This document shows, piece by piece, positions 49,501 to 60,820 of a stretch of 64,000 nucleotides of DNA; positions within the stretch are counted from its first letter, which is position 1; each line of letters starts with the position of its first letter. Below the pieces are notes generated by a model that was not told the DNA's origin, did no database searches, and saw only the letters and a program-made list of their open reading frames with translations. The stretch is from Zanthoxylum bungeanum (taxonomy: Eukaryota > Streptophyta > Magnoliopsida > Sapindales > Rutaceae), in contig SKCR01037644.1 in assembly GCA_019454045.1 (NCBI GenBank), forward strand, positions 20,520-84,519, given 5' to 3'. Both the position numbers and the translations under genes were made by a program.

Positions 49501-49723
49501 AATGAAATCTGCTGGGAGAATCAGTTTTTCGACTTTGACCAGCACATATTCAACTACACCTCTCGGAAATACGAGTGTTTTATCAGCAAGTTGTAGAGAG
49601 ACTGAGGTGGGCATTGCTTCTCCATTCTGCAGTTTCTTGTAAATCGAAAAAGGCATCAAATTAACACTAGCACCTAAATCACATAAAGCTTTACCGATGT
49701 AATGTTCTCCAATGGTGCATGGG
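46596..49723 (-). pseudogene. Athila protease, reverse transcriptase, RNase H and integrase
   Basis: From 49723 downward: protease L-C-D-L-G-A-S-V-N-L-M-P-F (about 49680-49640) and an open stretch to 48856. After a frameshift near 48856 comes RT with D-G-Y-S-G-Y-N-Q-I, M-P-F-G-L-C-N-A-P and F-M-D-D (about 48335). RNase H follows (D-A-S at about 47900, Y-T-D-H-S). Integrase has W-G-I-D-F-M-G-P-F (about 47070), S-D-C-G-T-H-F (about 46880) and [10 protein letters not shown] (about 46790). It breaks off after F-G-K-A-C-H-L-P-V. Multiple stops (for example 48218-48220, 47963-47965, 46986-46988) make it inactive. Motif spelling is typical of Athila. Confidence 0.87.
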
Positions 49724-51089
49724 TGTAGACACTGCATTTTTACATAAAGCCTAATGATGAGCCTCGTATGGAGACACTACCCGATAAGTTGCTGAAGTCG
49801 CGGGAAATGGACATCGGAAGGGAAAAATCAAGAAAATTTTAATACATCATCAAATTTAATTCATTTGTTTAGCCTCGGGTTCGCTCGGTTGATCTCTGTT
49901 TTAAATGTTAGCTTCGGCCCAGAACCCCCGCAACCTATAAAAGCCCACATGACCATACTCACCCATCTAAAACCAATGCAACCCACAAAGGGCCACACGC
50001 CCAAGCCCACATCACAAAACCCAAGCCCAATCCAAAATATTCAAGTCACATTTAACACATGCCAAAATCCCTCACAAATCCCCTTCCAAATTAAAAATAT
50101 ATTGAATCTAATCCCCACAAAAAATACACAATATTCTTTCCCTAAATAAATTAATTAAATACACCCCTTTATTGTTTGATTTGTTTCCTTTTGAAAACCC
50201 ATGCACACAAGAAACCCTAGCATGCAACTATAAGAGATAACATATTCCAAACCCTAAAACTCTTCACTGACATTCACGGTCCTCTCTCCACTCTTTTCTC
50301 TCACACTCACACAGTAGAAAATATTAAGAAAGAAACCTTAAACACTCTCGTCTCTCTCTCTCTCGCCACTCTCTTCCTTCTCTCTTCACTCCCTCTAAAA
50401 ACAACAAATAAACCCTCATCTCTCTCGGCCATTGACAAGCACAAACAAAAAGTCAAACAAAGAAAACCCTACGAGCCTCTCTCTAATCTCGAATTCCTAC
50501 GCTTCTCACCTGTCTCTTCCTCACAAATAACCAGTCAACTGAATCACACACAAAAAGAAATCAAAACAAACCCGGCCCCATTCTTCTCTCTTATCTCCCT
50601 CTCTTCTTACAAACCATAGACAACTCACTGTTGGAGTTCTACGGTCCTGAGGATCGAATAACAAGCATAAAACATACATGTGAATACATCAAAAAAGTTG
50701 CGGAATACTTACATCGATCGGTTGAGCGACGCGGTGGATAATAAAAATCCATTTTATACCCTCTGTCATGCTCGGCAGTGAGCTGTAATTGTGTCCTCCA
50801 TTTTTGGCTTTTTGGTCCTCTTCCAAGCTCCAAGCTTTGTGATAAACTTCCATGCTCACGGGGGGTTTTCCCTATCACCTTCGTATGTCTCCGGAAGTGT
50901 GCTAGCACCTTTGATTTTGCCACAAAATCACTCTTTTCTTCTTGCCATTCTCGGCAGTGCAGTGAAAAGAAACAGAAGAGAGTTTTAGCCCCTTGGGCGT
51001 GTGAGAGAGATGAAGTGAGGAAGAGAAAAAGTGTGTTGGTTGTTGCATAAAGTTGTCTAATACACTTTTATGAATATGCATGGCAGAAA

Positions 51090-51257
51090 AGCCCGGGCCC
51101 GGCCCGGCCGATAGGGCCCGGCCCGGCCCGGCCGGGCTTTGCCCGGCCCGGGATATGAAAATCCCGGGCCGGGCCCTGAAAATCGAGCCCGACCCGGGCC
51201 CGGGCCCGGGCCGGGCTCGGCCATTTAAGCCCGGGCCCGGCCCGGCCCGGGCTTAAA
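51090..51257. repeat. Left subterminal GC-rich array of the hAT
   Basis: Repeated GCCCGGGCCCGGCC motifs, self-complementary and strongly GC-rich in an AT-rich setting. The inverted counterpart is 55902-56050. Such subterminal motif arrays are typical transposase-binding regions in hAT elements. Confidence 0.88.
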
Positions 51258-52312
51258 TAATTAAAAAAAAAAAACCCCTAGTTGAGGCCTTGACTTCATT
51301 TTGCGTTCAGCCGTTCACTCACCCATACCCATTTCTTGATTTCTTTTGCCAAGCCCTAAATCGTCTCTTCTCTGAATCTCTTTCGCCAAATTGCCTACCT
51401 TCAGCCTTCAGGCTTCAGCAGTTCAGCCTCCTTCTGAACTCTCACCTCACGAAAACCTTAACACAGCCTTCTGCGGTTCTGCCCCCTGTCCCTTCGGCCT
51501 TCAGTCTTCACCAGTTAACCCATTTCTACCAAGCCCTAATCTCTAATCTCTTTCGCCCTTAAGCCTTCATCAAATCAGCGGTTCAGCAAATTAGCAAATC
51601 AGAGGACAGTGAATTCATCTATATTCATCTCCTCGTCTCATCGGTCGTCGGTTCAGCAAATCGTCTAAGCCTTCAATCATTCATCAACTCGACAACTCGT
51701 CTTCAATATTCATCTCCTCGTCTCATCGTTCGTCGATCACAGGTGTGGATTATATATTATTTATATTATTTTTGTGTGTCCAATTTTCTTAGTTTTATAT
51801 GAATCTATTCTGATTGACTGATTCTGATCATTTATGAATCAGATTGTTAAAATTTGAAATCTAGGACTGCTGATTCTCTGTTGACATTAGGTTGATTTAT
51901 GGAATGACATTGGATACTTGAAATTTATGGTTTTTTCTATGTTTAATTCGGTCCTTAACTTAATGGATCTCTCATGGGAAAGTTAATATATTTATTAATT
52001 CGGTCCTTAATTTTTCTATCGTTTCATATAAGATTGCTAGAGTATTTGTTAGGGTGCGATTGTGCGAATAGCTCTTGCCTCTTTCTTTGTTTCTATTTTG
52101 TTTATCCATCTGTAGTTTACTGCCATGCTGCTGTTATTATATTGTCTAAAAAGCTCATCATGTAAGTTTTTATTGAGTTTAGCAGCTTTAGCTTCTGGTT
52201 TTTAAACCTCAGCTGAATTCAATTTTATCTCTGGGATGTTAGTAATTAGTGTGTGTGGTATTCTTTTTGGGCTTCCATATTGTTGATTCATTTTTTGTCT
52301 TCAGAATTTGTT

Positions 52313-54599
52313 ATGTCTAACTTAGAAGAATCTATGACTATTCGGGTGCCAAATTCCCCTGTGTTTCTTAACGGTCTCGAAGATGTACGCCAGGATAGTG
52401 ATGAAGAAAATGAGATCCTTGATATTGAAGATGGAAAAATAGATGAAGATGGTAACAAAAAAAAAGGGGTAGCATTAGAAAATATGGATAATAAGAGACG
52501 ACTGACATCAAAATGTTGGGATCATTTTACGAAGATTACTGTTAGTGGGAAATTAAAGGCCAAATGTAATCACTGTGCTAAGTTATTGAGTGGTATGTCT
52601 GAAAAAGGTACCAGTCACTTAAATAGACACATCAAGAATTGTTATACTAAAAAACAAGCTAAGTTTGAAGATACAGTCCAAAAAACTCTTAATGTTATAA
52701 AGCAAGAAGATGGAACAGCTTCTGTTGAGCTTAGATCATTTGATGTAAATATTGTCCGTCAAAAAATTACGTCATTGGTTATAAAGCATGGGCTGCCACT
52801 TAAGTTTGTTGAGTATGATGCTTTTAATGACTTGATGAGTTATTGCAACCCTTTGGTGAAGAAGATGTCCAGAAACACTTTAAAGGCTGAGATTTTCAAG
52901 TGTAAATCATAAAAAAGAAAAAGGGAAAAAAAATGATGTTTGTTGAATATTAATGACAGCAGGGTTGCCATTACTACTGACATGTGGACTGCTAGTAACC
53001 AAAAGAGAGGGTATATGGTTGTTACAGGACATTTCATTGACAACTCATGGCATTTACAAAGTCGAGTCTTAAGGTAATTTATTTTTTATTTTTGTAAAAT
53101 ATGATGTTTAACTTATTTGTTGAATATACTAACATTTAATTACAAACATTATGTATATGTAGGTTTATATATGTACCAGCTCCACATACTGCTGAGTGTC
53201 TATCTCAAGTTTTACTTAAATGTATGATGGATTGCAATGTGGATCGAAAGTTGTCAACAGTTACTTTGGATAATTGTTCAACTAATGACGCAATGGTAGA
53301 AAGATTGAAAGGAATGCTTTCATCTGAATCTATGGTATTGGGTGGTAAATTATTTCATATGAGGTGTGCAGCTCATATTTTGAACCTAATTGTAAAGGAT
53401 GGTTTGACCGTGATTGAAGGAGGTATTGCAAAGATTAGGGAAAGTGTTGCTTATTGGAGTAGCACACCGAAAAGGGTTGAAACTTTTATGATGTCTGCTC
53501 GTCAATCATTCAGTAAGACTGAAAGGAAGTTGGTGCTTGATTGCCCTACTAGATGGAATTCTACATTTGTCTTGCTGTTGCATGTGCAGTTCATTACAAA
53601 AAAGTTTTTCCTCGAGTGCAACAAATTGAGCCTCATTATAAATGTTTGCCATCTGATGCGGAATGGGAGATGGCTGAAAAAATGTTAGAATATTTACGTC
53701 CATTTTATTTGTTGACGGAGATGTTTTCAGGTACGAGCTATCCTACAGCCAATATGTTTTTTCCATTGGCTTGTAAAATGAGGATGTCTTTGATGGAGTG
53801 GCAAATGTCTCCTATTCCTCAAGTTAAACAAATGGCTTCTATTATGATTGCCAAGTTTGAGAAATATTGGCAAGAGATTCATGGGGTGTTGGTTATGGCT
53901 GTCGTTCTTGACCCAAGGTTTAAGATGATGTTAATTGATTATTATTTTCCAAAGATTTATGGCGTGGGTGTTGCAGGGCAAATTTTGAGAGCACGTCAAC
54001 TTTCTGAAGAGATAGTTAAACACTATGAAGCTAAGTCTGTAGGTGGTGGTGAATCTTCTACTTCCAATGTTCATTCCCATAATATTGTCACTGTTGATTC
54101 GTCTTCTTTTTTAGATTTATCTGACTTTGATTCTTTTGCCACTCAAAGCAATCATATGAAAAGATCAAAGTCCGATCTTGAGAGGTACTTAGAGGAGCCA
54201 TTAGTTGCTAGAACTCCAGACTTCAATATTTTGAATTGGTGGAAGACAAATAAAGGAAAATATCCTATTTTGGCTGAGATAGCTAAAGATATATTAGCCA
54301 TTCCTATTACGACTGTGGCATCAGAGTCTGCTTTTAGTACCGGGGGGAGACATTTGAGTCCACATCGTGCCAGATTACATCCTGACACATTGGAAGCAAT
54401 AATGTGCACTCAAAATTGGTTATGGGCTTCTGAGCGAGGTATAAGACTGTACTGATGGTTTCTTAATTATTTATTTTCTTTGATTTACATGTTTTAACAC
54501 TTTTTCTCATTAGGTCTTATTCCTGAAGAACTTATAATTCTGGCTGGAGAATTGATGGGTGAAGTTGAAGAAGACTTTGAGCCACAAGAGTTGGATTAG
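52313..54599 (+). pseudogene. hAT transposase (zinc finger BED, RICESLEEPER-like)
   Basis: A 5' untranslated intron probably ends at CTTCAG (52303), with the start at 52313 (M-S-N-L-E-E-S). A BED zinc finger (K-C-N-H-C…H-L-N-R-H) lies at about 52560-52640. The frame breaks near 52905 and resumes by 52970 (I-T-T-D-M-W-T, first catalytic Asp). Intron 53074-53162 (GT…AG). Next are L-D-N-C-S-T-N-D (second Asp, about 53265) and C-A-A-H-I-L-N-L. A second frameshift lies near 53570. The hATC part has A-S-E-S-A-F-S-T-G-G-R (catalytic Glu, about 54330). Intron 54439-54513, then a last exon to the stop at 54597-54599. The catalytic residues survive, but two frameshifts prevent a full protein. Confidence 0.88.
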
Positions 54600-55007
54600 T
54601 TTGATCATTGATGTATTAGTTGTGGCATTTGGATAATTAAAACTTTTTGTATTTATTTTTGGTATTTGGATTGTTAGTTACTTAGTTATGCCTTTATGGA
54701 TGACATATTGAAACTTTTGATGTATTTATTTTTGGTTTGGATTGTTAAAACTTTTGATGTTAATCCTTATTATGAAGCTTTGCTGTCCGATCAAAGCCCT
54801 GTTACTCTCTGTATCTAATTTATTAATGACAAGCCTGTGCCTGATACTTGAAGTTGGTAGGACTAGACCCAGTTGAATGTGTTCTTGAGAGTTCCTGCTG
54901 TGGTTGGAATCGTGTGCAAGGCAATTATATTTATAGCTTTACTCTTGAAGTTTGGAAAATTTTGGCAATTTTAAGGTGGATTGCTTATTAATTTCTGATT
55001 TGCATAG

Positions 55008-55570
55008 GGAAGAGATATCTATTCCTTCCAATGTGATGTCCGGTACTTCACAGGTGTGATTTTATTGGCCTCTTGAAAATTTCTGAACTCAATGAGCTCT
55101 CAGTTTAATTATAGTGAAAATTGCACTGGTTGGTTGCAGGAATTATTCGACTACATTGCTGGGGAGATGGCAAAATTTGTTTCTGGTCATCCAGAGAGCG
55201 ACAATGATACTCCAGCTAAAGAAAAAGAATTGGGTTTCACTTTGTCATATTCGGTGGATCAAGCAGCAACAGCCTCTGCCTCGGCCATAAAATGGAAGAA
55301 TTTTGCGGTTATCGACACAGTTAAGTTTGCTTATGTTAATTTTTGTTGATACCAACAGAAAGTATACAAGAAGAACAAATTAAGTCTCATGCATTTTGTA
55401 CATATTGTATACTGTATAGTAATAAGCTGTTGTTCAATCCAGTACAGACGAGCATTATTCTGAAGTTTTGCAGCTGATATCTTGAGCAGGTTGATGACAC
55501 TATTGGAAATTTGGCTGGAGGCAGATTCTACAGCAGAGACAGTGTGGCTGCAGTTACTTTTGGTTATTAG
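55008..55570 (+). pseudogene. HXK-like: Captured hexokinase gene fragment, three exons
   Basis: Exon A (55008-55053) encodes E-E-I-S-I-P-S-N-V-M-S-G-T-S-Q, with a splice acceptor TTTGCATAG before it. Intron 55054-55139 is GT…AG. Exon B (55140-55319) encodes E-L-F-D-Y-I-A…E-L-G-F-T-L-S-Y…I-K-W. Exon C (55490-55570, after GAGCAG) encodes V-D-D-T-I-G-N-L-A-G-G-R-F-Y and ends at a TAG. These are consecutive parts of the plant hexokinase sugar-binding lobe, except that the exon expected between B and C is missing. The spelling recalls plastid-type hexokinases, an inference from memory. Introns are kept, so the capture was at DNA level. It cannot encode an enzyme. Sequence 54780-55007 probably includes the preceding hexokinase intron. 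Confidence 0.85.
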
Positions 55571-55900
55571 AGCTGTCGTTCACTGACAAGAGGCGATTTG
55601 CTAAAGTTCGCCTGCTTAAAGACGTACTAAAATTTGTTATTCTGTTCATATAAATATTTTCATAACCAGGGCAGGGATTATATTAATTCTTTCTGTAACT
55701 ATTTTGTTGGTAGCCATTAGCCAACTTCTGTACCACCTATATCTGAGCTTGGTCCTGATGCACTGCTGCCTGCTGGAGCCCATGACAATTGACGAATTTA
55801 CTGAGTCATTGAGCAAAAAGAAAATTGTGTTGCTGTTACAACTTACAAAAATGCCAAAATCAATAATGCCAAAATCAAATTTTTTTTTTTTTTACAATTA
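55571..55900 (+). other. 3' part of the hAT, possible further cargo
   Basis: Between the hexokinase fragment and the right subterminal array. Around 55713-55790 one frame reads P-T-S-V-P-P-I-S-E-L-G-P-D-A-L-L-P, after an AG at 55712, and looks exon-like, but I do not recognise the protein. It could be chance. Confidence 0.35.
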
Positions 55901-55901
55901 A

Positions 55902-56050
55902 TCGGGCTTGGCCCGGGCCCGAGCCCGGCCCGCACCGGGCCGGGCCGGCCGACCGGCAGAGGCTCGGGCCGGGCTTTTGCCGGGCCCGGGCCAATTTTTT
56001 TTCAACGGGCTCGGGCCGGGCTTTTATAAGCCCGGCCCGAGCCCGGCCCG
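55902..56050. repeat. Right subterminal GC-rich array of the hAT
   Basis: Inverted counterpart of 51090-51257, with GGGCCGGGC/GCCCGGCCC motifs broken by short T-runs. Confidence 0.88.
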
Positions 56051-58085
56051 TTGCCATGCATATTTATGAATTTCAAATTAATTTACCACAAATTTGGCTT
56101 TCCAAAAGTCAAACCAATTAAATGCCAACCACTTTCATCAAGTCACATCATTCAATCAATCAAGTGACAAGTTGTCACATCACTCAAAGTGACTAATGAT
56201 TTGACGCTTGATGCGACTAACAATTTGACGCTTGATTTGAGTTACGTGCCGCACTCGCATTCGAAATATGAATGCGCTCACAAATAATCCTGGGCTCGGG
56301 TTCGCTAATTCTAAATTAACGAATTTTCTGATGCGACGTAATTAAATGATTATGACTAGCGAAATCACTATTCACATCGCTAACGATTTAATTCTAAATT
56401 AATTCGTTCGCCCGAATTAAAATCTAATTTTAATTCTACGTCGAAATCCAATTTCGTATAATATATATCAAATATATTATTTTATCGATTAATTCCAAAT
56501 TAATCGTTCCCTCTCTTTAAATGATATTTTATCCTAGATAAAATATATCCGTAATTAATCCCAGATTAATTTTCTCTCTCTTCTAAATAATCCCAGATTA
56601 ATTAAAGTGTGAGTCATACGTCATCGGTGAATCTTCGGGAAGCGACCCATGACATCCTCTGATATGTTGGCAGTAAATACGATTGTCGGACTATCCGAAC
56701 ACGTAAGTACCTAGTACTACATTTTTACCGATTTACAAGACAAGGTTGGCTTCTAGCAAAGCGCCATGCCTACCCAATTCTCCAGAAACATGCTTACAGG
56801 AATAAGCGATCTATATCAGGCGTAATATATGTAGTATTGCATATTTTGATCCAGTATCGGATGATCACATGCAAGGCCTGGGACAGGTATAATGTCTGCC
56901 CCGTACGAAGCATATATCAGATTACTAGCAACTAGTCTCTTTATTATCGGATAATCATGACCAAGTCATATTATCCCGATGGTTGCAACCCTTTAGAGAA
57001 CCAGTTCTGTATCCCTGCGCGATCATTATCTCCATATAACTGGAGTGATACTTCCGTCTTGACATCACACCCAACACACTACGATTCTCAATATACCCAG
57101 CAGAGGCGTACACAGAATCTGTTAAAGCCCTGGACGACCAAAACCAAAGTATATTGATTGTCGCAAGTATTAGCTATGCAAGTCTCAGGTTAAGACCAAA
57201 TACACCTACCCTGATTTCAGACTTCCATAGACACATAGTCATACTACCAATGGAATTCTGAGGGGGTCTATCCAGAGCGAAGCTGTTTCCCGTACCATCG
57301 GTAAAACACAACCTCCTATTACACTTGCATGAGTATCATATACCCAAATATATGAGAACTATGCCGTTTGTGCCCTCACAACGCGCACAAGTGTAATACT
57401 AGTCTTTTACGCATTATCGATGTCCAATCTCGATAATACTCTGACTAGGGATATTTAATGATTTATCATTCGTGGACTGATACTGTCTCATATCATTCTC
57501 AACCAGGAACAAATCATAAGGACCTCCTATCATTTATACATCTTGGTGATCTAATCAGAAATGATAAGAGTGTAATCTCCTTTGTCACATAGTTAATTTG
57601 TACAACAACACCATGATCTGTACAAATAGTGACGCTATGGGTCATAATTGTCCAACACTCACGGCCTCTCCTCTTCACATACACTGACGCCAAAATAATA
57701 AAAACATACAACTCACATACAGCTCCCTCTCTTCTCTCTCTTTAAACAACCATCGGCAGTAACCTAGGAACCCTGACCTCTCTCTTCTCTCCACTCCTCG
57801 GCCTTCTCTCTCTTCTCTCATAAAACTCACCACAAAACCCTAATGGCTCTTGACGGCAACAAACACACACGCACAAAAACTACCGACTAAATTGCCCATT
57901 CGCTGAAGGCAAAAATGCAAAGCACTCACCCCTTCTCACTCACGCACACACTGCAACTCACACTCAGTCCACCCATGCACACACGCCACTCACGCACAAG
58001 AGAATAAGGCCCTGATGACCGACACATGCTTTAACCAACAAAACACTAGCCCCATCGCCAACAAAAACAACAACAAAGGACACTG

Positions 58086-58200
58086 TCATTCACTTTTACA
58101 CACACCCACATAAACCTAAGACACACATTGCCATTCACTTCTTCACGCACCCACACAAACCTAAGACACACACTGCCATTCACTTCTTCACGCACTCACA
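58086..58200 (+). repeat. Short tandem repeat in Tat solo LTR
   Basis: About two units of roughly 57 bp built on GCCATTCACTTCTTCACGCA and CACAAACCTAAGACACAC. Confidence 0.75.
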
Positions 58201-60012
58201 GCCAGAAAACAAGACAAAAACCCTAAGACTTAACGCCACTCACAACTTCTCACCATTCAACCGACACAAGGCCACACCCACTGACTAAAGCAACAAACGC
58301 ACTCAACCCCCAAACCGACACCAACAGCAGCCCTCCACATGTGAGCAATAAACCGAAAATGGTCTCTTAAAACAGCCTCTGTAGTCCCCAAATAATCCTA
58401 AAAATAACCCCTTAAACCGAGACAAAATCAGTGGGCAAATACACTCCAAAACAATCCAAAAATAATATTAAAAGCAGTCCAAAAAAGTGAAGAAAATCGC
58501 AGAAAAATAACAGCAAAATAGAGAAAACAGCAGTCCAAAACAGCGAAACAGTGAACAAAAATAGCGAACCAGAAAAACAGCAGAAACATTAACCCTTCCG
58601 GCGACGTCGCAACGCACTCCCGAGAAGCAACTTAAAAGGTAAGACCTGAGGGCACCCTTTGTTATATTTTATTTTATCGTCCTGGAAACGGCATGCCCGG
58701 TTGGACGTGGAATACGTCCAATCGGGTATGCGAAGTCGTACATTAAAAATGGCCAAATTATTTGGTCACATATTTATTATTCCACATTTATTTGTGTCAT
58801 TTGTCTTTTTATTTCGTATTTAATTTACATTTATTGTTGTTTTATTATTCCGCACTTATTTTGTGTTATTTACCTTCCTTGTTATTCGCATATTTGTCTC
58901 TCGGTTATTTATTGTTATATGCATTATCATATTTCATGTCTGTCTACATTGGGTTAATGATTGCGTGTTTATGTCCCTAGTTATGTTATTTTTGTAAATA
59001 CATTTGAACGCATTTTCGAACGCTACACGAACGTATGTATTCTGCCCCATTCCATTCTAACGCGTTTCCAAACGCTACCCAAACGCATGCATTCGGCCTT
59101 ATCTCATTCGAATGTGTTTCCAAACGCTACTCGAATGCATGCATTCTGTCTCGTCATGCATCACATCCCATCCCGTTCGAACGCATTTCCAAACGCTACA
59201 CGAATGCGTGCATTCTGCCTCACTCCGTTCGAACGTGTTTCTGAACGCTACACGAACGTACATACAGTGAACAAACCTTTTTTATCATATTTTATGCATG
59301 TTTGCCTCTTTGATCATTTCTTTTACATTATGCACTTAATCTCTTACGGTATATCGGATGGAAACCCATACCATAAATTTCGTAGTCGAATCCAAATGGA
59401 CGGTAGTGCGGTTCTGTACTTGGGATACAACTCCACGTACCGCTTGGGAAACGTTCATGCATATGTTTATGTCATTATATATGCCGTTTTCGTAATCTCG
59501 TTTGAACGCGTTTATGAACGCTACTCGAACGCTTGCATTCTACCTCACTTTGTTCGAACACGTTTATGAACGCTACTCGAATGCGCACACACTGGACATA
59601 TTCTTTCCTCATGTTTCATAAACGTTTGCCTCTTTGGTTATTCCTTTCTGCATCATGTGCTTAAATATCTCATTTTTAATGTAATATGCTTCAATTGTTT
59701 CTATTAATGTTCATGGGTATGCAAACTTGTGTGTTGATTAAATTATCTTGCATGTGTTGCATAAGACTTGGTTATATTATTGCATAAATCCTTTCATTAT
59801 GATTGGCATAAGTAAAGTACCATTCCGAACCCAACGGTTTGAGGTCCCTTCCCTTGCGAGGGGTGAGTGCGGCCTTAAATCATTTCCCAGTTCACACTGG
59901 GTGGCGACTCCATTTATTCTCTGGCTTAGTCCCCCACGGGCTACTCCGTACTCCCAATGGGCGGCGAGCCCGGACAGCGTCGCCGTAATTATGTGCCTGT
60001 GTCCACAATGGG

Positions 60013-60708
60013 ACAGTGAAACTGCCAGGATCTTTCAACTTTGGGGGAAGTTTCCTTTGAATAATGGCGCTGCATTCTTCTGTCAATGCTACTGTCTCGT
60101 AATCTCCCAATCTCCGCTTTCGTGAAAGAATGTCTTTCATGAATTTGACATAGATGGGCATTTATTCCAACGCTTCTGCAAATGGAATGTTGATATGCAG
60201 CTTTTTGAAGACCTCTAAGAATCGAGCAAACTGATTGTCCAATTTACTTTTCTGGAGTTGCTGTGGAAAAGGTAGAAGTGGAGTGAGTCTTTCTTGATCT
60301 TTTTCCTTTGCTTTTTTTCCTCCAACTGTGGAACTGCTTCTTTTGGAACTTCCTCAATAGATGCCTTGATTCCAACCTCTTTGTTAATTTCAGTACCGCT
60401 TTTCAAAGTAATGGCTTGACATTGCTCCTTCCCCCGGTTCCTTAGATTTGGTTCTGTATTGCTAGGAAGTTACCTGGCGGTCTGTAACTCTGATCATTGG
60501 CCAGTTGTCCAATTTGATTTTCCAGTGCCTTTTTTGAAGCAGATTGACTTTGAAACATAGCATCATATTTTTTTAACTGAGCTATCACTTCCGCTATTCC
60601 TGGTTCTTTTTCATGCTCCTGGCCTTTGTTATGCTGTTGGAATTCAGGTGGTGGATTGTTCATTTGTCCTGAATTATTGCTCCATACGAAATTTAGATGA
60701 CTCCTCAA
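60013..60708 (-). pseudogene. Athila gag C-terminus and start of protease
   Basis: From 60708 downward: F-V-W-S-N-N and I-G-Q-L-A-N-D-Q (gag C-terminal coiled segment), a charged region, F-A-R-F-L-E-V-F-K-K-L-H-I-N-I-P-F-A-E-A-L-E, then L-T-E-E-C-S-A-I-I-Q-R-K-L-P-P-K-L-K-D-P-G-S-F-T. That sequence runs into the Tat solo LTR target site and continues at 49723 as C-T-I-G…L-C-D-L-G-A-S. This join is typical of Athila polyproteins. A stop at about 60162 and frame changes near 60300-60440 disrupt it. Gag N-terminus, leader and primer site are missing. Confidence 0.83.
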
Positions 60709-60820
60709 ATGTTTACGAGTATCTAATAGATTGGTTGTTTGATTGGATGGTGTCTTTAAACTTAAAACAAGTAAATTAAACAGCGCGAAAAATGAATTAA
60801 AGGAAAATCAATATTAAGAA
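60709..60820 (-). repeat. Athila 5' LTR remnant, inner part
   Basis: Matches 10150-10265 closely (TTTACGAGTATCTAATAGATTGG and onward). About 100 bp of LTR end present in the left LTR (10050-10149) is absent here. Interrupted at AAGAA by a copia solo LTR. Confidence 0.82.

Larger units (their letters stand above)
51076..56063 (+). mobile_element. hAT transposon, 4988 bp, with captured hexokinase exons
   Basis: Flanked by an identical 8-bp target duplication TTATGAAT (51068-51075 and 56064-56071). Inverted ends are ATGCATGGCA and TGCCATGCAT. Both subterminal zones are dense GGGCCCGG/CCGGGCC arrays. It encodes a RICESLEEPER/DAYSLEEPER-like transposase with at least two frameshifts, followed by exons of a hexokinase gene in the same orientation. 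The length is near that of autonomous plant hATs plus cargo. Confidence 0.92.
50629..57657 (-). mobile_element. Copia solo LTR, split by a hAT
   Basis: Plus-strand ends TGTTGGAGTTC and ATTGTCCAACA. Outer parts (50629-51067 and 56072-57657) align with the copia LTRs at 12216 and 27883: the GAATTAAAATCYAATTTTAAT block, GGGAAGCGACCCA, the CCGTACGAAGCATATAT block and the GTGACGCTATGGGTCATAATT end. It has no internal sequence and a perfect target duplication, so it is a solo LTR. Removing the hAT gives about 2.03 kb. Confidence 0.9.
50624..57662. other. Target duplication CTCAC
   Basis: CTCAC at 50624-50628 and 57658-57662 flanks the copia solo LTR exactly. Confidence 0.93.
49724..60007 (+). mobile_element. 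Tat solo LTR containing nested elements
   Basis: Starts TGTAGACACTGCATTTTTAC and ends CCTGTGTCCACA, flanked by identical ATGGG (49719-49723 and 60008-60012). Without the nested copia LTR it is about 3.25 kb of continuous LTR with no internal region, so it is a solo LTR left by recombination between two LTRs. It is about 1 kb longer than the LTRs of element C but shares termini, the TTCGAACG array (58995-59595) and the GGGTGGCGACTCC region before the end (59900). Confidence 0.88.

Noticed and set aside
51290..51562. 90-codon ORF near the left end of the large hAT
   Set aside because: CT-rich upstream sequence, probably the transposase 5' untranslated exon; no BED or other domain.
55875..56057. 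Minus-strand 60-codon ORF rich in G, P and R
   Set aside because: Product of the GC-rich subterminal array; not a gene.
58961..59569. 202-codon ORF in the Tat solo LTR
   Set aside because: Same repeat array in another LTR; no conservation of the frame between copies.
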